This document shows, piece after piece, positions 36,862 through 46,179 of a stretch of 64,000 nt of DNA. A program made the translations under genes and the position numbers. The notes under the pieces were generated by a model. It was not told the DNA's origin. It searched no databases and saw only the letters and a program-made list of their open reading frames with translations. Source of the stretch: Streptomyces sp. HmicA12 (GTDB lineage: Bacteria > Actinomycetota > Actinomycetes > Streptomycetales > Streptomycetaceae); contig NZ_KB891842.1 in assembly GCF_000373565.1 (NCBI RefSeq), positions 310,001-374,000 on the forward strand, written 5' to 3'. The first letter of the stretch is position 1. Each line of letters opens with the position of its first letter.

Positions 36862-37479
36862 TCAGATGCCTGCTTGCGCGGCGAACGGCGTCGCATGCGT
36901 CGGCACCGATGCCACCAGTGCAATCCACGAACCGTCGGCGAAGACGAGCTCGAAGCGTCCCCGCTGGACAATGCCCTTGGGGTTCGCACGGATTCCGGCC
37001 ACGGCCGCTCGGGGCGCCTCCCACTGGGGTTCGTACGCCTGCTTGAGCTGCCACAGCTTCGCGCGATCCGCGAGGACGAGCACGCGGCGGTCGGTGAACG
37101 CGACAGCCAACCGAGGGGCGGGAAGATGAGCGGCGGCGTAGTGCCTGACCAGGAACTCTCCGGCCTGGCTCTCCCAGCCGCCGTGCAGCCCCTCACCATG
37201 TGCGACCCTCGACAGACTGTTGTCTACTGCCTGCTCGGCGCCTTCCATGGTGCGCTCGATTCGTGAGTCGGGCTTGGGAGGGCTCGGTTGCAGAAAGCGT
37301 TGCACGGCGCCCGGGAGCCGCGACTTGATCCGGCGTTCCAGATCGGATTCATGCGGCGGCCGGCGCAGCCAGACCGGCCGGTCCGGAACCCCTGGCGCCA
37401 ATTCGCACTCGCAGGCAGCGATCAGCTGCTCGCCAGCCTGCAAGTGCGGTTCGACCTGGCTGCTGCATTCCTTGTTCAT
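36862..37479 (-). CDS. Hypothetical protein in the WXG operon
   Basis: 205 residues from the ATG at 37479. The N-terminal part contains QAGEQLIAACECELAPG. The C-terminal part has beta-rich LAVAFTDRRVLVLADRAKL and ends GRFELVFADGSWIALVAS, which resembles PH-like domains that follow the 'TDRRVL' pattern. No signal peptide or membrane helix is seen. It is the last gene of the minus-strand operon that begins with a WXG-like protein. Function unknown. Confidence 0.72.
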   Translation of the reverse strand: MNKECSSQVEPHLQAGEQLIAACECELAPGVPDRPVWLRRPPHESDLERRIKSRLPGAVQRFLQPSPPKPDSRIERTMEGAEQAVDNSLSRVAHGEGLHGGWESQAGEFLVRHYAAAHLPAPRLAVAFTDRRVLVLADRAKLWQLKQAYEPQWEAPRAAVAGIRANPKGIVQRGRFELVFADGSWIALVASVPTHATPFAAQAGI

Positions 37480-37508
37480 CGGGTACGTACCTCAGTCGGA
37501 GCGGGTGA

Positions 37509-38457
37509 TCAGCCGAACGGATTGTCCCGGAAGCGGGGCTCCACCGTCCGGTGATCCGCGTCGGACGGATTGGCGATGCCTGTGCCCTCGCGGGCTGCCG
37601 TGCTGGGACTGCGGTTGCCGGACAGTCGATCGTCGGCTTCGTCGGCTGCGATGCCGGCAGCGCCTGTCGCGCCTTCTTGAGCGGTCTGGCCCACTGGATC
37701 CCCGGTGAGGCCGACCGCCCCGAGTGCTGCCTTGCCGGTGGCCTTGACGACCTTCTTGGCACCGAACGCGGCCAGTCCGTCTACGGTCTTGAGGTCACCG
37801 ACGTGCTTCCAGGTCCACGGCTTCGCGGTGCTGAACCTGCTCGTCTTGGCGAGCGCCTTGAGTGCCTTCATGGCGTCCGCGATCTCCTTGAGGGATCTGG
37901 CCAGCCGGGCCACAAGGCTCGCGATCCGGGTGGCAGCGAGCGAGCCCTCCGCCGCTGCGGCGGCGGCCCCGGCGGCGGCCGAGACTCCCGCCGTGAGCGC
38001 GGCGAAGGCGGCCGAAGCCGCGAGCGTGATCAACGCCCATTCGATCAGCTCGCGGATGACGCTCTCGACCATGTCCTGGATCATGCGGCACTCGTCGGCC
38101 GCCTCCTGGAGCAGTTCGGCCGTGCCCCTCCATGTCGGAGGCCTCCGCCTCGAACTCCGATTCCAGTTCGTCGAGTTGCCCCATGAAGGCGTCAGCGGCC
38201 TCGCCGGTCCACTCATGAGCGAGGTCGCTGCGATCGCGGCGTTGATCGGCGATGAGGTCGCGGAGTTCTTCGGCCTGCTTCTTCCAGAGGTCGGCCGCTT
38301 CCTGTAGCCCCTCGGGGTCGCCGGTGACGAATTCGAGCTGCTCGGCGAGCGGCTCGACGACGGGGCGCATCAATTCGTCGAGGAGCCCGCTGAGGGGGCT
38401 CATCCAGTCGTTGACCTTGCTGTAAGCGTCAACCGCCGCTCCCGCGGGCCCGCTCAT
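37509..38457 (-). pseudogene. WXG100/type VII-associated protein, frameshifted
   Basis: The frame from the ATG at 38457 (MSGPAGAAVDAYSKVNDWM) runs through HEWTGEAADAFMGQLDELES, with a WxG-like turn, and then leaves frame near SDMEG. The second frame continues as GTAELLQEAADECRMIQDMV with a hydrophobic helical stretch (ELIEWALITLAASAAFAALT) to 37509. One extra base in the CCCC run at 38125-38128 explains this. Repaired, the protein would be about 315 residues with a helical WXG domain and a membrane-active segment, like type VII secretion cargo. Its ATG overlaps the previous stop (ATGA). Confidence 0.75.
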
Positions 38458-38786
38458 ATCGTTGCCCGGCTCTGCGCTGCGATCGTGCGGATCTGGTCGC
38501 CCGTGTGCTCTTCGGTCTCCTGGTACGAGCGAGCCGTCTTCTCTATGAACTCGCTGATCTGTTCCTGCTGGCCAGCGGCGAAATCGAGGTTCTCCAAAGT
38601 GGCCTCCACACGCTCGAGGTAGTCCTTGGAGGTCTGCTCGGACTCCGGAAGCTTGCCGAAGGCGTCTGAGTTCGGCGACTCCGCGCCAAGCGCCGTACGG
38701 ATCTTCCTGAGCCGGTCGGCTCGTTCCTGTGCGGTCTTGGAGAATCTGGTCAACGCATCCTGCGTGACCGCGTACTCGTTGGCCAT
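38454..38786 (-). CDS. WXG-like / EspC-type small helical protein
   Basis: 110 residues from an ATG at 38786. It is a helical hairpin in outline: TQDALTRFSKTAQERADRLR, a short middle, then QQEQISEFIEKTARSYQETE. The length and position before a WXG100-type gene fit the ESX-1-associated EspC (type VII secretion target) family. Its stop overlaps the next start by four bases, so they are translated together. No EccC or other secretion machinery is in the window. Confidence 0.75.
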   Translation of the reverse strand: MANEYAVTQDALTRFSKTAQERADRLRKIRTALGAESPNSDAFGKLPESEQTSKDYLERVEATLENLDFAAGQQEQISEFIEKTARSYQETEEHTGDQIRTIAAQSRATI

Positions 38787-39310
38787 ACCTCGCCCCCGTT
38801 GAGAAATAGCGTCGCAATGGCCCCAAAAGCCTACTGGGCCCCACGGCCTGTCGACAGGGCGGGGCTGCCGACAGGCCGACCCGTCGTCGCCGAGCCGCAG
38901 TGCAGGACGGCGTGCCGCTCGCCGAGCCATTCGTTGCGGCGTCGCGACCTCATCAATGCTTGAGGGTGGAGGTCTCAGCCGAGCACCTTGGTCAGTCGTT
39001 CAGCGGGCCGATGGGGGAGGGGCCGAAGACATGGGAGAAGCCCTTGCACATCACCCTGGTGATCCGATCCTTGATTGCGTCGGCGGCACCGATCACCGTG
39101 TCCGGCACCAGAGTCGCCATCCCCTCGCGGTACTTGGCGCCCGACGAGGCGGGCACCTTCGATGCGACGCGCAGGCTTTGGTGGTGTCCTGTCCTGTGCT
39201 GTGCCGGGCAGTGGCCGGGGCTCGCTGAAGGGCACCGCACCGGGCTCGGAGGTGAATCGAGGTCGTGCCGCCTGCGGGCCCGCCAGGGCGGCGGGCCCGG
39301 GCCCCTCGCC
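38787..39310. other. Spacer with no convincing gene
   Basis: About 520 bp between the WXG operon and the FMN-dependent glutamate synthase-like gene. A minus-strand frame at 38992-39240 ends with protein-like sequence (VIGAADAIKDRITRVMCKGF), perhaps the tail of a lost gene. There is no ribosome site or family match I can defend. Confidence 0.45.
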
Positions 39311-40855
39311 TCAGCCGGCCACCTCAGGCAGCTGCGCCGGCTCGGCGGTGAGCAGGGCGGTGATCTCCTGCGCGAGGGCCGGGGCGAGTTCGCCCCAGCC
39401 GTCCTTGTAGCCGTAGACGCTCGCCAGGGTGCGGGCGTCGTAGTCGCCGTTCAGGATCTCGATGTCGGCGGGGGTGATGAGCGACGGGTGGGCGACGCCG
39501 ACCGCTCCCGAGATCTTCAGCAACTCCCTGCGCAGGGTGCGCAGATACATCGCGGCGCGGGTGGCCTTCGAAGGCGCGTCGACACCGCGGACCAGCCACG
39601 GGTTCTGGGTGGCGATGCCGGTCGGGCACTTGTCGGTGTGGCACTTCTGCGCCTGGATGCAGCCGATGGACAGCATCGCCTCGCGGCCCACGTTGATCAT
39701 GTCGGCGCCGAGCGCGAAGGCGACGACGGCGTTCTCGGGCAGGCCGAGTTTGCCGGAGCCGATGAACGTGAGCCGGTCGGTCAGGCCGTGCTCGGCGAAC
39801 GTGCCGTAGACGCGCGAGAAGCCCATCCGGAACGGCAGCGACACCGAGTCGCTGAAGATCAGCGGTGCCGCCCCGGTGCCGCCCTCGCCTCCGTCGACGG
39901 TCACGAAGTCGACCCCTCGGTCACCCCGCGCCATCAGGGTGGCCAGCTCTTCCCAGAAGCTCATCTCCCCGACGGCGCTCTTGATCCCGACGGGCAGCCC
40001 GGTCTCCGTGGCGAGCAGTTCCACGAAGTCGAGCATCGAGTCCACGTCGTGGAACGCGGTGTGCCGCGAGGGCGACGCGCAGTCCTTGCCGGCGGGAATG
40101 CCGCGGATCTCGGCGATCTCGTCGGTCACCTTCGCGCCCGGCAGCATCCCGCCGAGCCCCGGCTTGGCGCCCTGCGAGAGCTTGATCTCGATCGCCTTGA
40201 CGGGGGCACCGGCGACCACGGCCTTGAGCTTGTCGAGGTTGAAGGTGCCGTCCTCGTTGCGGCAGCCGAAGTACGAGGTGCCGATCTGGAGGACGAGGTC
40301 ACCGCCGCTCCGGTGGTACGGGGAGAGACCGCCCTCGCCCGTGTTGTGCATCGTCCCGGCCAGCGCCGCGCCCTTGTTGAGCGCCGTGACGGCCGCGCCG
40401 GACAGCGAGCCGAAGCTCATCGCCGAGATGTTCACGACGCTCGCCGGACGGAACGCCTTGGCGCGCCCGCGCGGGCCGCCCAGCACCTTGGCCGAGGGCA
40501 GGGGAGCCTGCGGGTCGTGCAGATCGGGAAGCGGCCCTGCGAACGTGCGCTGCTTGATGTAGGCGTGGCCCTGCACGTGTTCGACGTCATTGTCGGTGCC
40601 GAACCCGAAGTAGTTGTTCTCTTCCTTCGCCGACGCGTAGATCCAGGTGCGCTGGTCGCGGCTGAACGGGCGCTCCTCGTCGTTTGACGTCACGACGTAC
40701 TGCCGCAGCTCGGGGCCGATCGTCTCCAACAGGTACCGGGCGTGCCCGACCACGGGGAAGTTTCTCAGCAGTGCGTGCTTCTTCTGCGCGAGGTCGCGGG
40801 CAGCCACCAGCGCCAACGCTGTCGCGGCGGCCGCACCTATGTTCCGAGCGCGCAT
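39311..40855 (-). CDS. FMN-binding glutamate synthase family protein
   Basis: 514 residues behind GAGGAGAGGAA. One N-terminal membrane-like segment (IGAAAATALALVAARDLA) is followed by the GltS-type FMN barrel: MSFGSLSGAAVTALNKGA, EIKLSQGAKPGLGGMLP, TVDGGEGGTGAAPL and IGCIQAQKCHTDKCPTGI with the iron-sulfur-type cysteines. It matches the stand-alone GltB-central-domain family found widely in bacteria. The physiological reaction of these stand-alone proteins is not well defined. The gene is isolated on the minus strand. Confidence 0.92.
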   Translation of the reverse strand: MRARNIGAAAATALALVAARDLAQKKHALLRNFPVVGHARYLLETIGPELRQYVVTSNDEERPFSRDQRTWIYASAKEENNYFGFGTDNDVEHVQGHAYIKQRTFAGPLPDLHDPQAPLPSAKVLGGPRGRAKAFRPASVVNISAMSFGSLSGAAVTALNKGAALAGTMHNTGEGGLSPYHRSGGDLVLQIGTSYFGCRNEDGTFNLDKLKAVVAGAPVKAIEIKLSQGAKPGLGGMLPGAKVTDEIAEIRGIPAGKDCASPSRHTAFHDVDSMLDFVELLATETGLPVGIKSAVGEMSFWEELATLMARGDRGVDFVTVDGGEGGTGAAPLIFSDSVSLPFRMGFSRVYGTFAEHGLTDRLTFIGSGKLGLPENAVVAFALGADMINVGREAMLSIGCIQAQKCHTDKCPTGIATQNPWLVRGVDAPSKATRAAMYLRTLRRELLKISGAVGVAHPSLITPADIEILNGDYDARTLASVYGYKDGWGELAPALAQEITALLTAEPAQLPEVAG

Positions 40856-41076
40856 GGACGTTCCTCTCCTCGACTGCTCCGTACCCGACGCCGATGCTAG
40901 AGGTCGCGTGCCGCCGTACTTCCGGCAGGCTGCTGGTCACCGCGAAGTCGGTGACCGCTCGGAGCCGGAGCCGGAGAAGATTTTCGTGCGACCGCGGCAA
41001 CCTCCCACCAAGTCGCGCGTCGTGTGGGGGTGAAGGGCGCCGTCCGGTGTCCTCGCCCCGACCGTGGAGTACGCCC

Positions 41077-41481
41077 GTGAACCGCCTCGTCCCCGTCCGC
41101 AGCGCCGTTCTCGCCACCGGCCTGTTGGCCGCCCTGGCCGCGACGCCCGCCGCCCACGCCACCGCTACGGCGCAACCGTCGGAGAAGCCCTCGGTCGCCG
41201 CCACCGCGACACCCAGCCCGGCGCCCACCGGCAGCACCCCGAAGCCGACCGCCACCGCGAGCGTGCCGCCGTCCGTCGAGCCGTCCGCGGAACCGTCCGC
41301 AGCGCCGACCAGTGACGGTGCCACCGCGCCCGAGGCCCCCTCGCCCGTCCCCTCTCAGGACGAGCTCGCCCATACTGGTTCCTCGAACACGAGTACCACC
41401 GTCATGGGCGCCGGGGCCGTCGTCCTCGTCGCCGGTGGTGCGGGCGCCCTCTTCGCCGTACGCCGCCGCTCGCACCGCTGA
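41077..41481 (+). CDS. LAxTG sortase-anchored surface protein, Pro/Ser/Thr-rich
   Basis: 134 residues from a GTG at 41077 with GGAG upstream. A signal peptide ends at AAHA near residue 28. A Pro/Ser/Thr/Ala-rich spacer follows and then LAHTG at 97-101, a hydrophobic helix (VMGAGAVVLVAGGAGALFAV) and an RRRSHR tail. LAxTG is the class E sortase signal of Streptomyces, so the protein should be covalently linked to the cell wall. No folded domain is evident; it may act as a stalk or coat. It precedes a sigma-factor pair. Confidence 0.88.
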   Translation: MNRLVPVRSAVLATGLLAALAATPAAHATATAQPSEKPSVAATATPSPAPTGSTPKPTATASVPPSVEPSAEPSAAPTSDGATAPEAPSPVPSQDELAHTGSSNTSTTVMGAGAVVLVAGGAGALFAVRRRSHR

Positions 41482-41504
41482 CGTCGCCCACCCCGAGGAA
41501 CCCT

Positions 41505-42155
41505 GTGCACAGCCCCGCAGCGACCGAACTCGCCCTGCCGTCACGACCGTTCAGCGTCCCGCGCCGATGGCGGGATCTGCTGCGCGGGCTGCTGCGCCGC
41601 GACCGGTCCACGCTCGAAGCGGTGCCCGGCCCGGCCACCGCGTCGTACGCGTGTCCGTACACCGACCGGCCGCCCACCATCAGCGAGCTCTATCACGCGC
41701 ACCGGCTGCGCATGGTCCGGCTCGCGGTGTTGCTGGTGGACGACCTGGGCACCGCGGAGGACGTCGTGCAGGACGCGTTCACCGCTCTCTATCGCCGCCA
41801 CGGTGAGCACATCACGGAGGTGGACAACGCCCTCGGATACCTGCGGACCTCGGTCGTCAACACCGCGCGATCCGTGCTGCGCCGTCGCCGCACGGCCCGG
41901 GCCTGGACCCCGCCACCGGCCGGCGAAGCCCCGTCGGCGGAGGACTCCGTCGTCCTCGACGAGACGCACCGCGAAGTCCTCGCCGCGCTCGCCCGCCTCA
42001 CGCCGCGCCGACGCGAAGTCCTCGTCCTGCGCTACTGGGCCGAACTGAGCGAGGCCGAGATAGCCACCACCCTCGGCATCAGCAAAGGCGCGGTGAAATC
42101 GAACGCCAGCCGCGCCCTCGACGCACTCGAGAAGATCCTGGAGGGTCGGACATGA
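41505..42155 (+). CDS. RNA polymerase sigma factor, ECF type (SigE-like)
   Basis: 216 residues from a GTG preceded by GAGGA. Region 2 is ELYHAHRLRMVRLAVLLVDD followed by AEDVVQDAFTALYRR, and region 4 is LTPRRREVLVLRYWAEL and then ATTLGISKGAVKSNASRALD. An N-terminal extension of about 55 residues precedes region 2. The ATG of the next gene overlaps its stop (ATGA); that partner looks like a membrane anti-sigma factor. It follows the LAxTG protein by 23 bp and may respond to envelope conditions. Confidence 0.93.
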   Translation: MHSPAATELALPSRPFSVPRRWRDLLRGLLRRDRSTLEAVPGPATASYACPYTDRPPTISELYHAHRLRMVRLAVLLVDDLGTAEDVVQDAFTALYRRHGEHITEVDNALGYLRTSVVNTARSVLRRRRTARAWTPPPAGEAPSAEDSVVLDETHREVLAALARLTPRRREVLVLRYWAELSEAEIATTLGISKGAVKSNASRALDALEKILEGRT

Positions 42156-42601
42156 CGCCCCGAACGCCACGGGCCGAGCCGGCCGGTCGCCCTGGGCGTC
42201 CCACCGAGCAACGACTGCGCGAGGCACTGTCCGCCCGTGCCGACAGCATCGACGTACGAGCACTGCGCCCGGCACGGCCGCCCGGACCGCACCTGCGCGG
42301 CCTGCCCCGGCTCCACCGCGCCTGGCGCCGGTACGCCCTGCCGCTCGCCGGTCTCGCCACCGCCGCGGCCCTGGTCATCGGTTACGTCACCCTGGTCCCG
42401 GGAGACGAACCGGACCGCAACCCCGCACCGCCCGCCGCCCCCTCGGCGCCGACCGCTCCCGACCGTGGCGCGACGCCCGGCCCGGAGTCCCCCACACCGT
42501 CGAGTTCCTCGGTGCCGAGCTCCCGGGCCCCGTCCCCGTCGGCCACTCCGACAGCGCCGGACGGCGGCGGCCCCACGGCGACCCCGAGCGCACCCGGGTG
42601 A
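42152..42601 (+). CDS. Single-pass membrane protein, probable anti-sigma partner
   Basis: 149 residues overlapping the sigma gene by four bases. The cytoplasmic N-terminal part is Arg-rich (EQRLREALSARADSIDVRAL). One membrane helix (ALPLAGLATAAALVIGYVTL) and an outside Pro/Ser-rich tail follow. No zinc-finger HxxxCxxC motif is visible, so it is not a classical ZAS anti-sigma factor. The role is inferred from gene coupling and topology. Confidence 0.75.
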   Translation: MTPRTPRAEPAGRPGRPTEQRLREALSARADSIDVRALRPARPPGPHLRGLPRLHRAWRRYALPLAGLATAAALVIGYVTLVPGDEPDRNPAPPAAPSAPTAPDRGATPGPESPTPSSSSVPSSRAPSPSATPTAPDGGGPTATPSAPG

Positions 42602-42695
42602 TCCGGGACCGCCCCCGACACCCCGGTCGTCCGAGACGCCTTCCGCGCAGGCACACGGCACAGTAAGGCCACCACCGTGTCTGAGGGAGGAACGT

Positions 42696-44309
42696 GTGCT
42701 CGGTCTGGAGCTTGTCGTGCTGCTGGGGATCGCCGTGCTGGTCGGCTCAGCGCTGGGCGACCGGCTGCGCATCGCGCCGCCCGTGGTCCTCATGGTCATG
42801 GGCGTGCTGATCGGCCTGATCCCCGCGCTGAGCAAGGTGGAACTGCCCTCCGAGGTGGTCCTGTTGCTGTTCCTGCCCGCGCTGCTGGCATGGGAGAGCC
42901 TCAACACGTCGCTGCGCGAGATCCGCCGCCACCTCACCGACGTCGCGCTGGCCGCCACCCTGCTGGTCATCGCCTCGGCTGCGTCGGTGGCCTGCGTCGC
43001 GCACGGACTCGGCATCGACTGGGGCCCGGCCTGGGTGCTGGGAGCGGCCGTCGCGCCGACCGACGCGACCGCGGTCAACGTCGTGGCCCGTCTTCTGCCG
43101 CGCAGGGACATCACGCTGCTGCGCGCCGAGAGCCTCCTCAACGACGGTACGGCGCTGGTCGTCTACGGCATCGCCGTCGGAGTGACCGTCGGCACGGAGG
43201 ACATCACCGTCCCGCACGTCGGGTGGCTGTTCGTCCTCGGCTACGGCGGCGGGGCGCTGATCGGCCTCGTCACGGGCACGGTCGTGCAGTGGCTGCGGGC
43301 CCGGATGGCGCAGGCGGACGCGTTGCGCGGCCAGGTGCTGATGCTGCTCGCCCCGTTCTCCGCGTATCTCGTCGCCGAGGACGTCGACGCCTCGGGCGTG
43401 GTCGCCGTCGTGGTGTGCGGGCTCATGCTGAGCCAGAGCGGGCCGCGCACCGTACGGGCCGAGGTCCGGGTCCAGGCGCAGAACTTCTGGATGGTCGCCA
43501 CCTACCTCCTCAACGGCTCCCTGTTCGTCCTCATCGGCGTCGAACTCGACTATTCCGTCCGCACGATGGGCAACGACGAGATCCCGCGCGCGATCGCCAC
43601 CGGGTTCGCCGTGGCCGGCACACTCGTCGCCGTCCGCTTCGCCTACTACTTCGGTGTCGCCGGCTTCTTCCGGATCGCCCGCAGGGGCACCGCCCGCGCC
43701 TCCGGTACGACGTACTCGCACCGTCGCCTGACCGTGAGCGCCCTGTCCGGGTTCCGCGGGGCGATCTCGCTGGCCGCGGTGCTCGGTGTCCCCGCCCGCC
43801 TCGACGACGGCTCGGCGTTCCCGTCCCGCCAGCTCATCGTCTTCGTCACCGGCGTGGTGATCGTCGTGACGATGGCGCAGGCGCTGATCCTGCCGTGGGT
43901 GGTGCGCTGGGCGCGGATCCCGCACGACCGCACCGTCGCCCGGGAGGAATGGCTCGCCGAGTCCGCGGCGATCGAGGCGGCGCTCGCGGCCCTGCCCGAC
44001 CTGGCCACCCGACTGGAGACGGCACCCACCGTACGGGAGGCGATCCTGCGCTCCCACCAGCTGCGGGCGGACACGGTGGCTCAGCGCTGCGCCACGATCC
44101 CGGACGACCCCGAGGAACTCGCCCTCCACCCGCTGCGCCTCACCGACGATCACACGGCCCTCAGCCTCGCGCTCCTCGCCGAGCGCCGGGCCGTCGTCAT
44201 CCGACTGCGGGACACGGGCGACATCGACGACACGGTGCTGCGCCGACTGCAAGGCCGCCTGGACACCGAGGAACTCCACCTGCTGGGGCATGTCCCGTTG
44301 GCGGAATGA
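42696..44309 (+). CDS. Na+/H+ antiporter (CPA1 / NhaP family)
   Basis: 537 residues from the GTG at 42696 with GAGGGAGGAA directly upstream. About eleven to twelve membrane segments carry the conserved CPA1 acids: GAAVAPTDATAVNVVARL and ESLLNDGTALVVYGIAVGV. The C-terminal cytoplasmic tail of about 120 residues begins near ILPWVVRWARIP and may be regulatory. It exchanges Na+ (or K+) for protons. It is transcribed away from the sigma/anti-sigma pair and is not obviously in its operon. Confidence 0.93.
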   Translation: MLGLELVVLLGIAVLVGSALGDRLRIAPPVVLMVMGVLIGLIPALSKVELPSEVVLLLFLPALLAWESLNTSLREIRRHLTDVALAATLLVIASAASVACVAHGLGIDWGPAWVLGAAVAPTDATAVNVVARLLPRRDITLLRAESLLNDGTALVVYGIAVGVTVGTEDITVPHVGWLFVLGYGGGALIGLVTGTVVQWLRARMAQADALRGQVLMLLAPFSAYLVAEDVDASGVVAVVVCGLMLSQSGPRTVRAEVRVQAQNFWMVATYLLNGSLFVLIGVELDYSVRTMGNDEIPRAIATGFAVAGTLVAVRFAYYFGVAGFFRIARRGTARASGTTYSHRRLTVSALSGFRGAISLAAVLGVPARLDDGSAFPSRQLIVFVTGVVIVVTMAQALILPWVVRWARIPHDRTVAREEWLAESAAIEAALAALPDLATRLETAPTVREAILRSHQLRADTVAQRCATIPDDPEELALHPLRLTDDHTALSLALLAERRAVVIRLRDTGDIDDTVLRRLQGRLDTEELHLLGHVPLAE

Positions 44310-44396
44310 CCCCCGCACCGCCCCTCACCTCGGTGGTAGGCATCGTCCGCACGCCGAAACCCCCCGAAGACCCCGAACGTCCGTGATCCACATCAC

Positions 44397-44411
44397 GTTA
44401 CCGACGGTATC
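44397..44411. promoter_or_regulatory. 15-bp near-palindrome, candidate TetR operator before the monooxygenase operon
   Basis: GTTACCG-A-CGGTATC has seven-base arms with one mismatch. It lies about 145 bp before the monooxygenase start, in the only non-coding gap there, with AT-richer sequence downstream that may be the promoter. The form is typical of TetR operators, and a TetR gene lies at the far end of the operon. The link is inference. Confidence 0.5.
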
Positions 44412-44553
44412 TGAAACGCTGTGTCGCAGGTAAATTGCGGGAACGCGCACGGGTGTCACCACGAGTCTGAGCAAGCGTCAGCGCCCCGAGCGGCAGAGGC
44501 CTTCCGTCCCTGTCCCTCTCAGGTGCCCACGAGCGAGAGTGAGGGTCTCCGCG

Positions 44554-46089
44554 ATGGAGCAGCAGCACGTCGACGTCCTGGTCATAGGCGCCGGGATATC
44601 CGGAATCAGCGCCGCGCGCCATGTCCTGCGGGACAACCCCGGCGCCTCGGTCGTCGTGCTGGAGCGGCGGACCCGGGTCGGCGGCACCTGGGACCTGTTC
44701 CGGTACCCCGGCATCCGCTCCGACTCCGACATGTCCACCTTCGGGTTCGGCTTCCGCCCCTGGCGCGACGCGCGCATTCTCGCCGGCGGCGCGGAGATCC
44801 GGCAGTACGTCGAGGACGCCGCGGCCGACGGCGGGGTGCTGGAGCGCACACGCTTCGGCCGCCGCGCGATCAGCGCCGACTTCTCGCACACCGACGGCCG
44901 TTGGACGATCGAGGTCGAGGACGAGACCACCGGCGAGCGCGAGTCGTACAGCGCGGGCTACCTCGTCGGCGCGACCGGCTACTACGACTACGACCAGCCC
45001 TACCGCCCCGAGTTCCCCGGCGAGGCCGACTACCAGGGCACGCTCGTCCACCCCCAGCAGTGGCCCGAGGACCTCGACCACACGGGCAAGCGCGTCGTCG
45101 TCATCGGCTCCGGTGCCACCGCCATCACCCTGCTCCCCGCCATGGCCGACGACGCCGCGAGCGTCACCATGCTGCAGCGCTCGCCCACGTACATCCTCGC
45201 CCTGCCCGAGGTCGACCCCGTCACCTCCGTCCTGCAGAAGCTGCGGGCACCGGCCCGGCTGATCCACAAGATCGCCCGCACCCGCAACATCGCGCTGCAG
45301 CGCGGGAGTTACGCCTTCTGCCGCAAGTACCCCCGCCTCGCCCGCAGGGTCCTCCTCGGCCTGGTGCGCGCCCGGGCCGGCAAGAGCGTCGACATGCGCC
45401 ACTTCAGCCCGCGCTACAAGCCGTGGGACCAGCGACTGTGCGTCGTCCCCGGCGGCGACCTGTTCAAGGTGCTCAGGAGCGGCAAGGCGGCCATCGCCAC
45501 CGATCACATCGACACGTTCACCGCCGACGGCATCCGGCTGAGGTCCGGCAAGGAGCTGAAGGCCGACATCGTCGTCACCGCCACCGGCCTGAACGTCCGC
45601 CTCATGGGCGGCATGGCGCTCACCGTCGACGGCACCCCGGTGGACGTCACCAACCGCGTCCTCTACAAGGCCGTCCTGCTGGAGGGCGTGCCCAACATGT
45701 CCCTCGTCATCGGGTACACCAACGCCTCCTGGACCCTGAAGGCCGACCTGGCGGCCGACTACACCGCCCGCCTGCTCGCGCACATGCGGCGCCACGGCCA
45801 CGACATCGCCACCCCGGTGGCCTCCGACGACGACCGCTCGGAGTTCTCCGTCATGGGCGAGGCCCTGACCTCCGGCTACATCGCGCGCGCCGACAAGGCC
45901 ATGCCGCGCCAGGGCACCCGCGACCCGTGGCGCCTGTGGAACAACTACTACCGCGACCGCGCCGTGCTGCGGAGCGCCCCCATCGAGGACGCCCCGCTGC
46001 GCTTCGAGAAGGCGGGCCCGTCCGGCGCGGAAACCGCCGAGACCGCGCAGACCACGGCCGACGCCCAGGAAGCGACCCGCGCCGCCTGA
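44554..46089 (+). CDS. Flavin-containing / Baeyer-Villiger-type monooxygenase
   Basis: 511 residues from the ATG at 44554 with GTGAGGG upstream; a GTG at 44539 is a possible alternative. FAD site VIGAGISGISAARHV (Gly12-Gly17), GGTWDLFRYPGIRSDSDMS, and NADPH site VVVIGSGATAITLLP. The BVMO fingerprint reads YQGTLVHPQQWP, with Tyr in place of the first Phe. It resembles the EtaA group that oxidises ketones and thioamides. First gene of a three-gene operon with a diiron oxygenase and a ferredoxin-NADP reductase. The substrate is unknown. Confidence 0.9.
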   Translation: MEQQHVDVLVIGAGISGISAARHVLRDNPGASVVVLERRTRVGGTWDLFRYPGIRSDSDMSTFGFGFRPWRDARILAGGAEIRQYVEDAAADGGVLERTRFGRRAISADFSHTDGRWTIEVEDETTGERESYSAGYLVGATGYYDYDQPYRPEFPGEADYQGTLVHPQQWPEDLDHTGKRVVVIGSGATAITLLPAMADDAASVTMLQRSPTYILALPEVDPVTSVLQKLRAPARLIHKIARTRNIALQRGSYAFCRKYPRLARRVLLGLVRARAGKSVDMRHFSPRYKPWDQRLCVVPGGDLFKVLRSGKAAIATDHIDTFTADGIRLRSGKELKADIVVTATGLNVRLMGGMALTVDGTPVDVTNRVLYKAVLLEGVPNMSLVIGYTNASWTLKADLAADYTARLLAHMRRHGHDIATPVASDDDRSEFSVMGEALTSGYIARADKAMPRQGTRDPWRLWNNYYRDRAVLRSAPIEDAPLRFEKAGPSGAETAETAQTTADAQEATRAA

Positions 46090-46179
46090 CCGCCGGGCCG
46101 GCGCACCCCCTCGCGCCGGCCCCCGCACCGTCCACCCGCCTCCGCATCGGGGCGGCCCACCAGACAAGCGAGGACGAAG

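Noticed and set aside
38992..39240. Minus-strand frame with a protein-like end (GAADAIKDRITRVMCKGF)
   Set aside because: No ribosome site, no family and a low-complexity front half; at most the tail of a lost gene.
44397..44411. A second copy of the GTTACCG-A-CGGTATC palindrome near the TetR gene
   Set aside because: The 49549-49632 spacer holds only a weakly similar sequence (GGATATCCGACCGTACG), not enough to call a site.
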